The position numbers were made by a program, and so were the translations under genes. A stretch of DNA of 64,000 bases from Melieria omissa (taxonomy: Eukaryota; Arthropoda; Insecta; Diptera; Ulidiidae): positions 26,031,283-26,095,282 of the forward strand of contig OZ020269.1 in assembly GCA_963971225.1 (NCBI GenBank), written 5' to 3'. The notes under the pieces were generated by a model, which saw nothing but the letters and a program-made list of their open reading frames with translations, was not told the origin of the DNA and searched no databases. The stretch's first letter is position 1, and every line of letters begins with the position of its first letter. This document shows, piece by piece, positions 11,096 to 22,680 of this stretch.

Positions 11096-11285
11096 AAATA
11101 AAATAAAATAAATTAAAATACATAAATCAAAATAAAACAAAATAAAATAAAATAAAATAAAATAAAATAGAATAAAATAAAATAAAATAAAATAAAATAA
11201 AATAAAATAAAATAAAATAACATAAAATAAAATAAAATAAAATAAAATAGAATCAAATAAAATAAAATTAAATAAAATTATTTAA
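11096..11285. repeat. (TAAAA)n pentamer array, short
   Basis: About 190 bp of TAAAA units with TAGAA, AACAT and AATCA variants. Confidence 0.9.
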
Positions 11286-11479
11286 AAAGCAATTTGTAGA
11301 AATAACAAAAATTTGTATAAAAAATTTCAAAAGATCAATATCAAAAAACTTGATTAATTATGAAGAAAAAAATCCATGCGACAAGAGCAAAAACATTTGC
11401 TACTCCAGTGAAATCACTTAACTAAATCACTTAACTAAAACTCAACAAAGTTAGTCGGTGCGAGTTGAAGTAATTTTAT
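11286..11479. other. unassigned AT-rich segment
   Basis: No gene. CACTTAACTAAA is tandemly duplicated near 11415-11438. Confidence 0.3.
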
Positions 11480-12400
11480 TTGATTTTGTTTGTTTTCTGA
11501 TTTTGCCAACTGAAATGCGACTTTCATTTCCCGCCACTACTCACCGTTGTCATTGTCATTGTTGTTGCTGTTGTTGTTGTTGTGTGCAGCTGCCGTAACC
11601 ATTAACCTGCACTTGTCCATTCAATCAGTGACGCTGTCTGTCTGCTACGACTGTCCAACAACATTTATCATTATTCACTCCACACGTTGCTAATGGAAAG
11701 CGCTTTTCAAAATTAAATTGCCAACACAACAACACCCGAACAACAACAACAACAGCTGTTGGCAAGAGCATTAAATGGCTGACTCGATTTGTTGTCATCA
11801 GCATAAAAATGTCAATCAAATGCGCGCCGATAAAAATCAAACAGCAAATTCACTTTGCCACCACGCAACCGAAGCGCCAAACGGTAGCAACGGATGGCAG
11901 CTGAAGCGCGGCGAGTCGGAGTCGGGGAATTGCCAACGTTTACTTAGGCAAACAAACGCGCGAGCGCGCATGCGCAACCGCAGCCAGCCGCAAGTGCAGC
12001 AAAAAAAACAAACGTCAAACGTTGCACTGCAATGTGAAAATTGCAAATTGCGCACAACGACGCAGAGGCAGTGGCACTGGCAGTGGCAATTGTTGCCGTT
12101 GCAGTTGCAATTGCAATGAAAATCGCTGAATCGTGCGCATAATTTCGTTTGCCGTTTCGTTTTTGCGCTTTTCGTTGCGCACTGGCTGGGAAAATAATGT
12201 GTCGAGTGTCGGCGTGTCTCGGTGTGTGCGTGCCACTCAAATGGAGAGAAATGCCATGAAAAAAGCATCGTAGGTGATAATTTGCTAACAACTGTTGGCG
12301 TATTTAGCGCTAAACAATGGACAAACCAGTTGCCAGCAACGAGCAGCAATTCTCGAAATTCTTCCCTCAGTTGGCCATATAAATCATTTATTACTGACAG
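11480..12400. other. GC-richer island, possible regulatory DNA
   Basis: CAA/TTG runs (11555-11582 and 11715-11750) and a GGCAGTGGCA/TTGCAATTGCAA-rich stretch (12067-12117). A 170-codon minus frame (11837-12349) and its overlapping neighbours are rich in Cys, His and Arg, overlap open frames on the other strand and match no family I recognise. I treat them as compositional artefacts. Confidence 0.35.
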
Positions 12401-12734
12401 ACTTGAATAATTAAAGCTTAATGCGATTGAGGCGCAATTAATTTCAGGAGAAAAAAAATCAGGAGAAAAAAGGAAAAAAAGGAGAAGGAAAAAAAGGAGA
12501 AGGAAACAAGAAGAAAAAATCGCTATTCCTCACACGTTCAATTTTCGAATGGAATGTTTTATAGACTCTTTTCAGGAATTCAACAATTAATTTTTGAATT
12601 ATTATTTGTATTAAAAATGGATGCTTTGTTTAGCAATTACACATCAAATCAATACTTTGAAGCATCAAAAAACTGATCTATGATTCATTGCATTTGGTAC
12701 TTAAAATTTTAAATAAGGAAAAAGTTTAAATTCG
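12400..12734. other. unassigned segment with GGAGAAAAAAGG run
   Basis: A purine-rich GGAGAAAAAAGGAAAA run at about 12446-12520, followed by AT-rich unique sequence leading into the minisatellite. Confidence 0.4.
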
Positions 12735-15035
12735 CTTGAGGATATTGAGATTATTTTGATTAATAATTTATTTGAAATTATTCTCTAATAATTTGCCATT
12801 TGAATTACTTGAGAACATTAATTGTGATTAATATGATTATTTTGATTATAAATTTATTTGAGAATATTCTCCTCTAATAATTTGCCATTTGAATTACTTG
12901 AGAACATTAATTGTGATTAATATGATTATTTTGATTATAAATTTATTTGAGAATATTCTCCTCTAATAATTTGCCATTTGAATTACTTGAGAATATTAAT
13001 TGATTATTTTGATTATTAATTTATTTGAGAATATTCTGCGCTAATAATTTGCCACTTGAATTACTTGAGAACATTAATTGTGATTATTATGATTATTTTG
13101 ATTATTAATTTAATTGAGAATATTCTCCTCTAAGAATTTGCCAATTGAATTACTTGAGAAAATTAATTGTGATTATTATGATTATTTTGATTATTAATTT
13201 AATTGAGAATATTCTCCTGTAAGAATTTGCCACTTGAATTACTTGATTATTAATTTAATTGAGAATATTCTCCTCTAAGAATTCGCCAATTGAATTACTT
13301 GAGAACATTAATTGTGATTATTATGATTATTTTGATTATTAATTTAATTGAGAATATTCTCCGCTAAGAATTTGCCACTTGAATTACTTGAGAACATTAA
13401 TTGTGATTATTATGATTATTTTGATTATTAATTTAATTGAGAATATTCTCCTCTAAGAATTTGCCACTTGAATTACTTGATTATTAATTTAATTGAGAAT
13501 ATTCTCCTCTAAGAATTCGCCAATTGAATTACTTGAGAACATTAATTGTGATTATTATGATTATTTTGATTATTAATTTAATTGAGAATATTCTCCTCTA
13601 AGAATTTGCCACTTGAATTACTTGGGAACATTAATTGTGATTATTATGATTATTTTGATTATTAATTTAATTGAGAATATTCTCTAATATTTTGCCATTT
13701 GAATTACTTGAGAATATTAATTGATTATTTTGAATATTAATTTAATTGAGAATATTCTCCTCTAAGAATTTGCCACTTGAATTACTTGAGAACATTAATT
13801 GTGATTATTATGATTATTTTGATTATTAATTTAATTGAGAATATTCTCCTCTAAGAATTTGCCAATTGAATTACTTGAGAAAATTAATTGTGATTATTAT
13901 GATTATTTTGATTATTAATTTAATTGAGAATATTCTCCTGTAAGAATTTGCCACTTGAATTACTTGGGAACATTAATTGTGATTATTATGATTATTTTGA
14001 ATTACTTGAGAACATTAATTGTGATTATTATGATTATTTTGATTATTAATTTAATTGAGAATATTCTCCTCTAAGAATTTGCCACTTGAATTACTTGGGA
14101 ACATTAATTGTGATTATTATGATTATTTTGATTGTTAATTTAATTGAGAATATTCTCTAATATTTTTCCCATTTGAATTACTTGAGAATATTAATTGATT
14201 ATTTTGAATATTAATTTAATTGAGAATATTCTCCTCTAAGAATTTGCCACTTGAATTACTTGGGAACATTAATTGTGATTATTATGATTATTTTGATTAT
14301 TAATTTAATTGAGAATATTCTCCTCTAAGAATTTGCCAATTGAATTACTTGAGAACATTAATTGTGATTATTATGATTATTTTGATTATTAATTTAATTG
14401 AGAGTATTCTCCTCTAATAATTTGGCATTTGAATTACTTGAGAACATTAATTGTGAGTATTATGATTATTTTGATTATTAATTTAATTGAGAATATTCTC
14501 CTCTAAGAATTTGCCAATTGAATTACTTGAGAAAATTAATTGTGATTATTATGATTATTTTGATTATTAATTTAATTGAGAATATTCTCCTGTAAGAATT
14601 TGCCACTTGAATTACTTGGGAACATTAATTGTGATTATTATGATTATTTTGATTATTAATTTAATTGAGAATATTCTCCTCTAAGAATTCGCCAATTGAA
14701 TTACTTGAGAACATTAATTGTGATTATTATGATTATTTTGATTATTAATTTAATTGAGAATATTCTCCTCTAATAATTTGGCATTTGAATTACTTGAGAA
14801 TATTAATTGTGATTATTATGATTATTTTGATTATTAATTTAATTGAGAATATTCTCCTCTAATAATTTGCCATTTGAATTACTTGAAAATATTAATTGAT
14901 TATTTTGAATATTAATTTATTTGAGAATATTCTCCTCTAATCATTTGCTATTTGAATAACTTGAGAATATTAATTGAGATTATTAATTCTCTAATAATTT
15001 GCTATTTGAATTGATTATTGCCCCTTTTAAATAAT
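12735..15035. repeat. 2.3-kb minisatellite, roughly 89-bp unit, about 26 copies
   Basis: The unit contains TTGCCACTTGAATTACTTGA, GAACATTAATTGTGATTATT, ATGATTATTTTGATTATT, AATTTAATTGAGAATATT and CTCCTCTAAGAAT. TTGCC anchors at 12793, 12882 and 12971 give an 89-bp period. Shorter units (for example those starting near 13228 and 13459) lack about 35-40 bp. Nearly every unit keeps the perfect palindrome GAGAATATTCTC. Blocks of several units were copied as a whole: the TCTCTAATATT variant recurs at 13681 and 14155. It has no coding potential, and the edges decay gradually, as in old tandem arrays. Confidence 0.95.
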
Positions 15036-15830
15036 TATTTATGAATTCTAAACCTTATTTCTCTTAAGTAACCAATTTTGATTTAAATTAAAATCGCAAT
15101 TGTTTGAATTAATTCACAATTTATTAAATTTTTACTATTCACTATTATTTTTTCTATGGATTTTCAACTTTTAATCTCGCGTTCTAAAAACAGATTCCAT
15201 TGAATAAAAATAAATTAGTAACTATTGCATAATTATTGTCATAATTTAAATTTTCATTTGACAAATTTTATTCACAAGTAAGTATTAATTGATCGTTATA
15301 TAAAAATTGCTATATAAAGTGCTGTGTTTTGGTTTTTCATTTGTAATTAAGAATTCATAATATTTTTTGATTATTTCTGATCATAATTGATTGTAGGCAA
15401 TAAGTATTTGTGTTTGCAATTGAAAAATTACAAGACTTTTTTAATAAGTTGTCATTTAATTGATTAGAATTAGTAATTACATTCATTTGCTGTTGAAAAT
15501 TATAAAAACATTTGATTATTTATTATTTTAATTTGCTAGAATTGATTAATATCTGCATTTGCAATTAAAAATTTGCAACATTATTTGCAGATTATTCATG
15601 TAATTTAGTTAAAATTAATCATTTTCGTTAGATTAAGAATTCTCAAATTTTTTTACTTTTATCGAATTGACGAAGCCTTAATTCTCATTGATTAAACTGT
15701 TTCAATTGACAATTTTTCTCATTAGTTGCTAATTTCTCGTGCATTTGACTTCTTATCTCTTCTGAAAATAAACTTTTTACTGACTCTTCTCAAACCTAGA
15801 TCCTTGTTTTCATTTATCTATAACTTCGAT
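15036..15830. other. unassigned very AT-rich segment
   Basis: AT-rich unique-looking DNA rich in AATTGATTA words similar in flavour to the minisatellite but without its period. No gene seen. Confidence 0.35.
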
Positions 15831-16800
15831 TTCCGTTGCTAAAACAGCCGACGATTTTCTCACGCTGTGCCAACTGCCACATCCCCATCGCACATTCAAT
15901 CCAACCAAATTTTAATCGACATATTTATGATCATCACAAGGCAGATCTTGTCGGCAAAGGCCGCGCATGAATAAAACACAAAGCAAATTTCACGCTTTTA
16001 TGACTTTGTTATCGGCAAAACGAGTTCGCCGCACGCAGAATCTTCGACCAGCCAGTGGCAACGACCGGCTGTGGCTGCGCTCGAATGGTACGTGACCCCG
16101 CATGAGCGCAAAGGGTTAAATGCTGCACTGAAAATTCACAAAATCCACAACACGAACGCAAAAAAACGCCGCGTTCGCAGTTTTCCATTCGTTAATTTAC
16201 TGTCACAAACACTTCAGTGCTGTTATCTCAATGCGACACGCCGCTCAACGCGGCCCAAGGCCCGTTCGTTCCCAGCGCCGTTTTAGCCCTTTTTTCGGGG
16301 TTCGGAGAATTATGACGTTATTAGATATGCGGAAATTGTCACAGCCCCAGCGACCGTTCGCCGTCACGCAGCCGGAGCAACAATTGCGAATCGGAATTGT
16401 CAGTTGTTGAGCGTCGCGTCGCTCTGGGTGCGTTGTTGTTATTTGTTTAGAGGTCTATTTACGCCCATTTTTCACTGCCTGTTTGGCTTGGTTGGTTGCG
16501 CGACCCGCATTGCGTACAAAAGTGTGAATAAATCAAAATGTTGCTGCTGTCACTTGGGCACATTACAATAATAATTTCGTTGTTGTTGTTGTTGTAACAT
16601 TCATTGTAAATCCTTTGGGAATTGATTCGTGCACGCTAATAAGTTTAATCAGAAATTGTGTGGTTTTGTTGCCACAAAGCAGCGAAATCGCTTTGTGGCC
16701 TGTTTGCCACTACGGCGGAGACAATTTCGTTTGACTGAGTGTGTGTGTGTTTCTGCGTGAAATGCCCATTGAAGCCACTCGAAAGCTGGTCGAGAAAATA
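15830..16800. other. GC-richer island, possible regulatory DNA
   Basis: Mixed-composition sequence with TTGTTGTTG runs (16579-16595) and a GT run (about 16738-16750). The short plus frame 16071-16286 has no recognisable domain. Its unique sequence makes it a candidate conserved non-coding element. Confidence 0.35.
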
Positions 16801-17229
16801 ACATAATCAGCCCAATATCAAAGTTGAATCTCTGGAGGGTTGCAATGAAAAGAAAATGCGGCCCAAAATGGCTGTTGCGCTTGAAAGGTTTTGGATGGAA
16901 GATGGAATTTGTTTAGGGGTGAGTTGACATACACAACACACAGCAATTTAAGGGCGCAAATTTTGTATATGTCTACCATGGATTTTTATATTTAGGGGTG
17001 GAAAAACTACATGGTACAAGAATTCTTAATGCGATTTTTAATGTATTCAACTCTTGATATCTTTAATGCAAGATGTGTGAATCTGTTTAGAAGGAAGTAC
17101 AAAATTTACATTTATGTATGAAGCGGAAAATTGTATTTTCATGTGCATGTGCATGTTAAAGTGCATGTTTTTCTTAAAATATGTGAAATTTTTCGACTTA
17201 ACACTAGAAAGTCCATTGCGGCCAATATG
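16800..17229. other. unassigned segment
   Basis: No gene seen. AACACTAGAAAGTCC near 17199 resembles the inverted end of repeat family R1. Confidence 0.3.
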
Positions 17230-17645
17230 ATGGTTTTTCATATTTAAATATCTGTATTTTCTTCAGCATTTCTACCAACTTTTGCTTTGGTGGCTTTTAT
17301 TTTTTATTTTCTAATTTTTTATATTTTAATTTTTTTTTAATTTTTATTTTTTTCAACCTTTGCTTTGATGTCTTTAATTATTTTTATTTTTAAGTTTTTT
17401 ATTTTTATATTTGATTTTTTTTTATTTTTTAATTTTTTTTTTATTGTAAATTTTTAAATGTTTATATTTTTAATTTTGTATTAATTTTTAATTTTAATTT
17501 TATTATTTTATCTACAATTACGGTTCTACAATTATTATTAGCTAAATCCGATGTGTACTTTTCAAGATATCAGCGGATATGATAATCTGGTCTTTGTAGG
17601 TAAAACTTGCGATCTTTCTAGTATAAATGTAAAATTGGAACTATA
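17230..17645 (+). repeat. dispersed repeat family R1, uninterrupted copy
   Basis: Two CAACTTTTGCTTTGGTG/CAACCTTTGCTTTGATG words (about 17277 and 17355), AT-rich runs, and then AAATCCGATGTGTACTTTTC at 17548 and CTTTGTAGGTAAAACTTGCG at 17592. The same order occurs inverted at 30835-31280 and split at 4010-4985. Confidence 0.65.
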
Positions 17646-18137
17646 CAAAATTATACTAGAGAACGAATGGAATAAATTGTAGTTACACATTGAATATAGT
17701 TTTTGTGTGATAATAGGTTTAGGTTGGGTAGGGAATAGTGTGTGCGACGCAGAGGCCGCACTTCCACTCGGAGGCCAAAATGGCCCATTGTGAATCCCTT
17801 CTTGGAAAGTTTTGGAGCTAACCAATGGCTCTCAGTCCGGGGCAAACCAGGTTTAAACCTGATCCCCGAGAGAAGGTTTAAACATTAGTACAAATGTTTG
17901 GTATTCCTTGTACTTCGAGCCCAGATTCGGAAAGCTGATTCATTTTACTAGCTGGTGGAACAAGTCTCAAGGCTTTAGCTACAACCTACCAACCAACCAA
18001 CCTACCTTAAAATTTTACTCAAAAAAATTATTTGAAAGCTGAGTATTGAAGATAAAGAATTTGGTCTCAAAAAGACTTTCAAGTGCTTGGAAAATGTTTG
18101 AGATAAAGTTTAGTAAAGAGAAATCCATAAATTTGTC
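17646..18137. other. unassigned, probable decayed repeat
   Basis: Contains the inverted repeat GGGGCAAACCAGGTTT / AAACCTGATCCCC (about 17840-17868) and ACCAACCAACC runs near 17990. Short minus frames carry no known domain. Confidence 0.35.
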
Positions 18138-19085
18138 ATGAAATTGATGGCATTATTTGGCAAAGTTAGAATGATCCAATTAGGGTCAAATATGCACCGT
18201 TTTATTCCATTTTTAAGGAAATTCTATTGTGCCTCTTCCATAGAATCTGTCGCCCCTATCAGCAAAACACTGGGACAGTCGATTTTTATTGCCTTTTGCA
18301 AGATTATTCGCCATAGACAAGAACAGGTGTTGCAGTTGTGCACATAGGAGGGTTTTGGGGTTCAAAATCCCTCTAAGTACAAACATTGCTAGTGAAAAAA
18401 TTGGTCTCAAAAGGTATTGGGCTCAAAAGTTGTAGGCAAAACTCTCCCAAAATGAAGTGCTATGTGCACCACTGGGTGGTAGTCACTTGATGCCAGGTCC
18501 GGACTATAAGGTGGATGCATGAGGAGTTCCTAACCAAACTCCCGAAGCTTCTGGCGAGTCACTATGGATGTGTGTTTTCGTAATGTAGGAATATTCTTCG
18601 CCTATTGGTCAAAGCTGGTCGCTAATGGGCGACTGTTTCCTTAAGACGGTTCAATTGTTGACAGTAAAGGTTCGAATTAAGAGTTTGGCCGTAGGAGAGC
18701 GGCTCATAGTAAATAATTCCTCGACAATCCTATTAAACACACAACAAAACCTTTCTAACGGTTAGTGATATCTTGGTCGACTCGAAGTTGTCGTAAGTGA
18801 TCCACTTTTCATCACTAGTGACCATCCTCTTTAGAAATGAGTCGATTTTATTGCGTTTTACAAATGGAACTTTTATCCATGAAGTTTTTTTTTGCGTTAA
18901 TTCCTGCACCTATGGATCGAGGTTCCTTTTGTATCAAGCGTCGTTCAAGTGTTTCCAAACGATTTTTGTCCTGGTCAATCAAAACAGTGCTTACATGACA
19001 ATCGGACTTGAGGATTTCCTTGGTTTTATAGACATTATCGACAATTAACCTTCCAGAACGTGGGGCGAAAGATTTGACATCTTTG
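18138..19085 (-). pseudogene. mariner transposase remnant A (near complete, broken)
   Basis: Read on the minus strand, the order of motifs is that of a mariner transposase. A GRP-like linker (APRSGRLIVDNV) comes near 19045-19080. HVSTV, from the second helix-turn-helix, lies near 18985-19000. A degenerate VTSDEKW.TYDN block, holding the first catalytic Asp, lies near 18780-18830. Then come IIYYEPLSYGQTLNSN and LYCQQLNRLK near 18645-18715, LMHPPYSPDLASSDYH near 18475-18525 and HLFLSMANN near 18310-18335. NRLSQCFADRGDRFYGRG ends near 18215. Several frameshifts and stops break it, and a 142-bp hAT-like insertion splits the segment after SDYH. In life the protein cut and pasted its element at TA sites. 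Confidence 0.8.
18333..18474. mobile_element. hAT-like miniature element inside mariner A
   Basis: Ends CAGTTGTGCACATAG (left) and CAGTGGTGCACATAG (right, reverse complement) enclose about 140 bp with a TTTTGGGGTTCAAAATCCC stretch. The surrounding mariner reading frame resumes in register (SDYH before, LFLSMA after) once the insert and about 8 bp of imperfect duplicated target (CTACCACC / CAACACCT on the minus strand) are removed. Confidence 0.65.
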
Positions 19086-20069
19086 ATTTTTCAGAGCTGT
19101 CTACATTTAGGTTTAGGTACTTCCATTTTTTTATTTAACTATTTAACAATTTTTGATTTAACTATCAAATTATCACATTGCTTAAACGCAAGTAAAAGCG
19201 TAGTGTATTAGAAATTGAAACTGTGTGAAGAAATTAATTTCGAGTACATTTTTTGAGAGTGAAATAATCCTCAATGAAAAGCTTCCAGCCCCTCATTCAA
19301 AATCGACAACGCAAACGTTTTCTTCATGTAAGCAAATCGCTTATGAAACCCACAAGCAATTCAACTAGCCGCGTTTCCCTTCTATCAATAAGAATTTATA
19401 TAAAATCCACAGCTTCTATTTAACACCCTAACCTCAAATTGTCTAACCTCAAATTGTCTAACCTCAAATTCCACTGCCACTAACTCAACAATACAACCCA
19501 AAAATACTTTTGACTTGCAGCTAAGACCTAAACATTTGTCAACTGGCCCCATGTGGTAAACGAATTTCATTTCCAATGTTTTAGTATCCCTTCGATGCGT
19601 GTAATAAAAATTCAATAACAACAACTACTAAAATCTGAGGGCCACAATATAAACAGACTTGATATGATAGTGGAGCAAAGCCAAATGAGAGTATTGGAAT
19701 GTGTGAATGAACAAAGTGGCGAACATGAATATTTTGGTTGGTCTTTATGTCATCTTTTGTACTCTATACCTGAGATGACAACAACGATTAGAACTTACAA
19801 CAGTTAAGGGATAAATATTTAAATATAATGAAGTAAAAAAGCATGACATTTTGTTTAAAATTTAATGTCAGACTGGTAAGTCACATCATGTGTAAACTTT
19901 CCACTGTAATTTTCGACGCAACAAATTACAGTCCCAACTAAATGACTTTTCTTCTCAGCGCTCCTCACTGCCTTTACATTCAAATCTAGTAGACCCCAAC
20001 ACTTGGCTGTAGCATGTAAGTAACCGAAAAAGGGATCAACAGTTTGTGGCCACATAAACCAAACGAAAC
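19086..20069. other. unassigned, with 14-15-bp triplicate
   Basis: TCTAACCTCAAATTG is repeated about three times at 19430-19475, encoding a repeated FEVRQ on the minus strand; this is simple duplication, not a gene. The rest is unique-looking AT-rich DNA. Confidence 0.45.
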
Positions 20070-20400
20070 TATTGTTGTGTAGTTGAAGTGTCGCGGCTGA
20101 GGCGCTGACGGTAACAGGTGCACCACACGCTGCGCATTGGTGACATTTTATTGGCCACTTATTTCACTTTTTCCATCAATCGAGCCTTTTTATTTCGTTG
20201 ATAGTCTTTTTAGGTACATTTTTCTCTTGTGGCCGCCTCATGTTGTGGTTAATAAAAGTTTTATTGTTGCACAAGCATTGTTGCCGCCTAATGTTGCACA
20301 GGAGTTGTGTGCGGTTGCAGCGGCCCGGCGACACATGGCGCATTGTTGCGCACCACATTTCTCATTGGTTGTTCGCTAATGGCAACTAATGGCGCACTTA
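20070..20400. other. GC-richer island
   Basis: Mixed composition with TTGTTGC words. Short overlapping frames on both strands have no recognisable domain. Confidence 0.3.
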
Positions 20401-21039
20401 ATATGGAAATTTTTTCACTTCGATCGATTTTTCCAGCTGAGGGGTGAAATTTTATGGGATTTTTGGACAATTTTTATGGGTTTTTTTCGTAGAGTTTCCT
20501 TCTCATTGATCTTTGTTAGGTTTTTTTTTTTGATATTATATGAACTGGAAATTTTTATTACCATTACAAGAGTAGAAAGTGGACATTTTGTGTTGAGAAA
20601 ACAAAATGAATCTGAAATTCATATTTGTGTTCTGTGTAAGTAGAAATCGTTTGTATATCTTAAAGGTTGACTTTAGTGGGAGCTGATTTATGTCACAATT
20701 TTTGAAGTTATTGAAACTATAGAAACTAAGTGATTAGTTTGGAATTGTATTCTTTGTATTGAAAGTGGAATCACAATTGAAGTCTTCTGAACAATTTTGG
20801 CCAACAATGACTCCAGTGCAAATTTGAGCAGTTCATATCGAATTTAATTTCATTGATCAAGCTAGCTTTGGTGGAAATGTTTAGTTTTTTGGGTGATTGG
20901 CCAATACTTCAATGATTTGCTGATACTTGAATTATAAAATCAAGCAGCTCTGGCAGGTGACTACTTTAATTATAAAAGGAATTTTTAGAGAAAGTGACTA
21001 CTTTTACCAAAAAATTCTTGAATTATTAATAAGGAATTC
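20401..21039. other. unassigned AT-rich segment
   Basis: No gene, element or clear repeat recognised. Confidence 0.3.
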
Positions 21040-21860
21040 TTATAGGAGGTCAAACTGGTTTGAGAAATCTCTCCAAAATCTTTCGACCACTGACCATTCG
21101 CCTGTAGACTCTTTCTTTAGGTTTTTGTCACTGCTTTAGACTCTCTACTTTCATCCACAAATCGAATTGGTTTGAGTACTTTCTCCTTAATCTTAACACC
21201 ACTGATGACCGATTGGCTTTAGACTCTCTCTTTAGACTCTCTCACTGCTTTCGACTTTTTAGTCGAAGTCGTTTTGAATATTATCTCTAAAATCGTTAGA
21301 CCACTGACGACTATTTATCTCTAGACTCTCTTTTTAGGCTCTTTGACTGCTTTAGTCTGCCTAGGTTCATCCAAAAATGAAACTGGCTTAAGTATTCCTT
21401 CCTAAATCTTTAGATCACTGACGACCATTGTGCTCTGGACTCTCTCTTTGGGCTCTTTGACTGCTTTAGACTCTCTAGTTCCCACCACAAATCGAAGTCG
21501 TTTTGAATATTATCTCTAAATCGTTAGACCACTGACGACTATTCATCTCTTTTTAGGCTCTCTGACTGCTTTAGTCTGTCTAGATTCATCCAAAAAGAAA
21601 TAGGCTAAATCTTATCCTAAATCTTTAGATCACTGATGACCATTGTGCTCTAGACTCTCTCTTTAGGCTCTTTAGACTCTCTAGCTTCATCCACAAAATG
21701 ATTTGGTTTGAGTATTCTCTCCTTAATCTTTATTTTTAATCTCTCTTCTTCTTTTCTCTCTTTAAACTTTTAACCACTGATGACCATTCGTCCCTAGACT
21801 TTTTCTATAAGCTCTCTGACTGCTTTAGACTCTCTCTGTACATCGTTATGCTAGATTTAT
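21040..21860. repeat. decayed tandem array, period about 110-120 bp, 7 copies
   Basis: The word GACCACTGACGACCATT and variants occurs near 21082, 21190, 21300, 21416, 21531, 21632 and 21773. Each is followed by CTCTAGACTCTCTCTTTAGG, CTCTTTGACTGCTTTAGACT and TCATCCACAAATCGAA-like words. Pyrimidine-rich satellite-like DNA, non-coding. Confidence 0.85.
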
Positions 21861-22680
21861 TATTTAAGTTTGTATGGATGAATGGATATATTGATGGGAA
21901 TTTGAGCCGAAAAGCTATCTATGAAAGGCTTAGTAGCCCTTTACACAAAGCAACAACTTTCGATTGGTCTTGAAATTAAGGTTTAAAATGTGGTATAAGT
22001 CAAAGAAAATTCGAAAAAAATAAAATGACAATTTTTTGCGAAAACACAAAAACTTACTTTTAGAAATGGTCAGCGAGAATAAATTGCCCAATAACTGATG
22101 TCAAAACCAGAAGTGGCATTTTATTGTTGAGCAGAGTTATATTTCAGGTTCAAAACCTAACCTTACTAACCTAACTTTACCTTTCATTAACGTCTGACCG
22201 AAGGTGAATTTTTGGCCGAAACTGAAGCAGAATATTCGGCGTAACTAAAATTTAAAAAATTGAAAAGCCGAACCGAATACTAATCTTTTAATGAAAAAAA
22301 GGATTGAATTTTGACGTTTTTTCTTTATTAATTTTGTTGTTCCACTTAAGAACTAATAAAGGAATATATTAATAATAGTAAAAAAAACCAAAAACAGTCT
22401 TCGAGTTGAGTTTTTAATATAAACAAAACACTTAATTCAATTGACACAAATAACTGATTTGAGCTAAATTTTATTAATCGCAATCTTAATGTCCGAAAAA
22501 TCGATAAAACCCAATATTTGAAAAAATACGTCAAAACAGAGCAAATTCATTATCATTCATCATTCATTCATTCATTCATTGTATTACAGAGCGAAAACCT
22601 TCGGCTAAAGTAATCGACTGTTTTGGCCGAAGCCGAATAATTAAAATTGGCCGAATAAGCCGCATACTGACGAAAATGAA
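21861..22680. other. unassigned, rich in GGCCGAA words
   Basis: GGCCGAA, GCCGAATA and related words cluster at 22195-22280 and 22600-22665. A CATT run lies at 22557-22580. No coding evidence. Confidence 0.35.

Noticed and set aside
11837..12349. 170-codon minus frame, Cys/His-rich, at first glance like a zinc-binding protein
   Set aside because: The Cys and His come from GCAATTGCAAT and TGGCA repeats without regular CxxC spacing; overlapping frames are open as well.
12735..15035. CRISPR-like regular repeat array
   Set aside because: The whole unit repeats without unique spacers and the host is a eukaryote; it is a minisatellite.
18660..18685. GGTTCGAATT resembling a tRNA B box
   Set aside because: It lies in the mariner A remnant, with no A box or cloverleaf around it.
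19385..19624. Repeated FEVRQ peptide
   Set aside because: Three tandem copies of a roughly 15-bp word give it; simple duplication.
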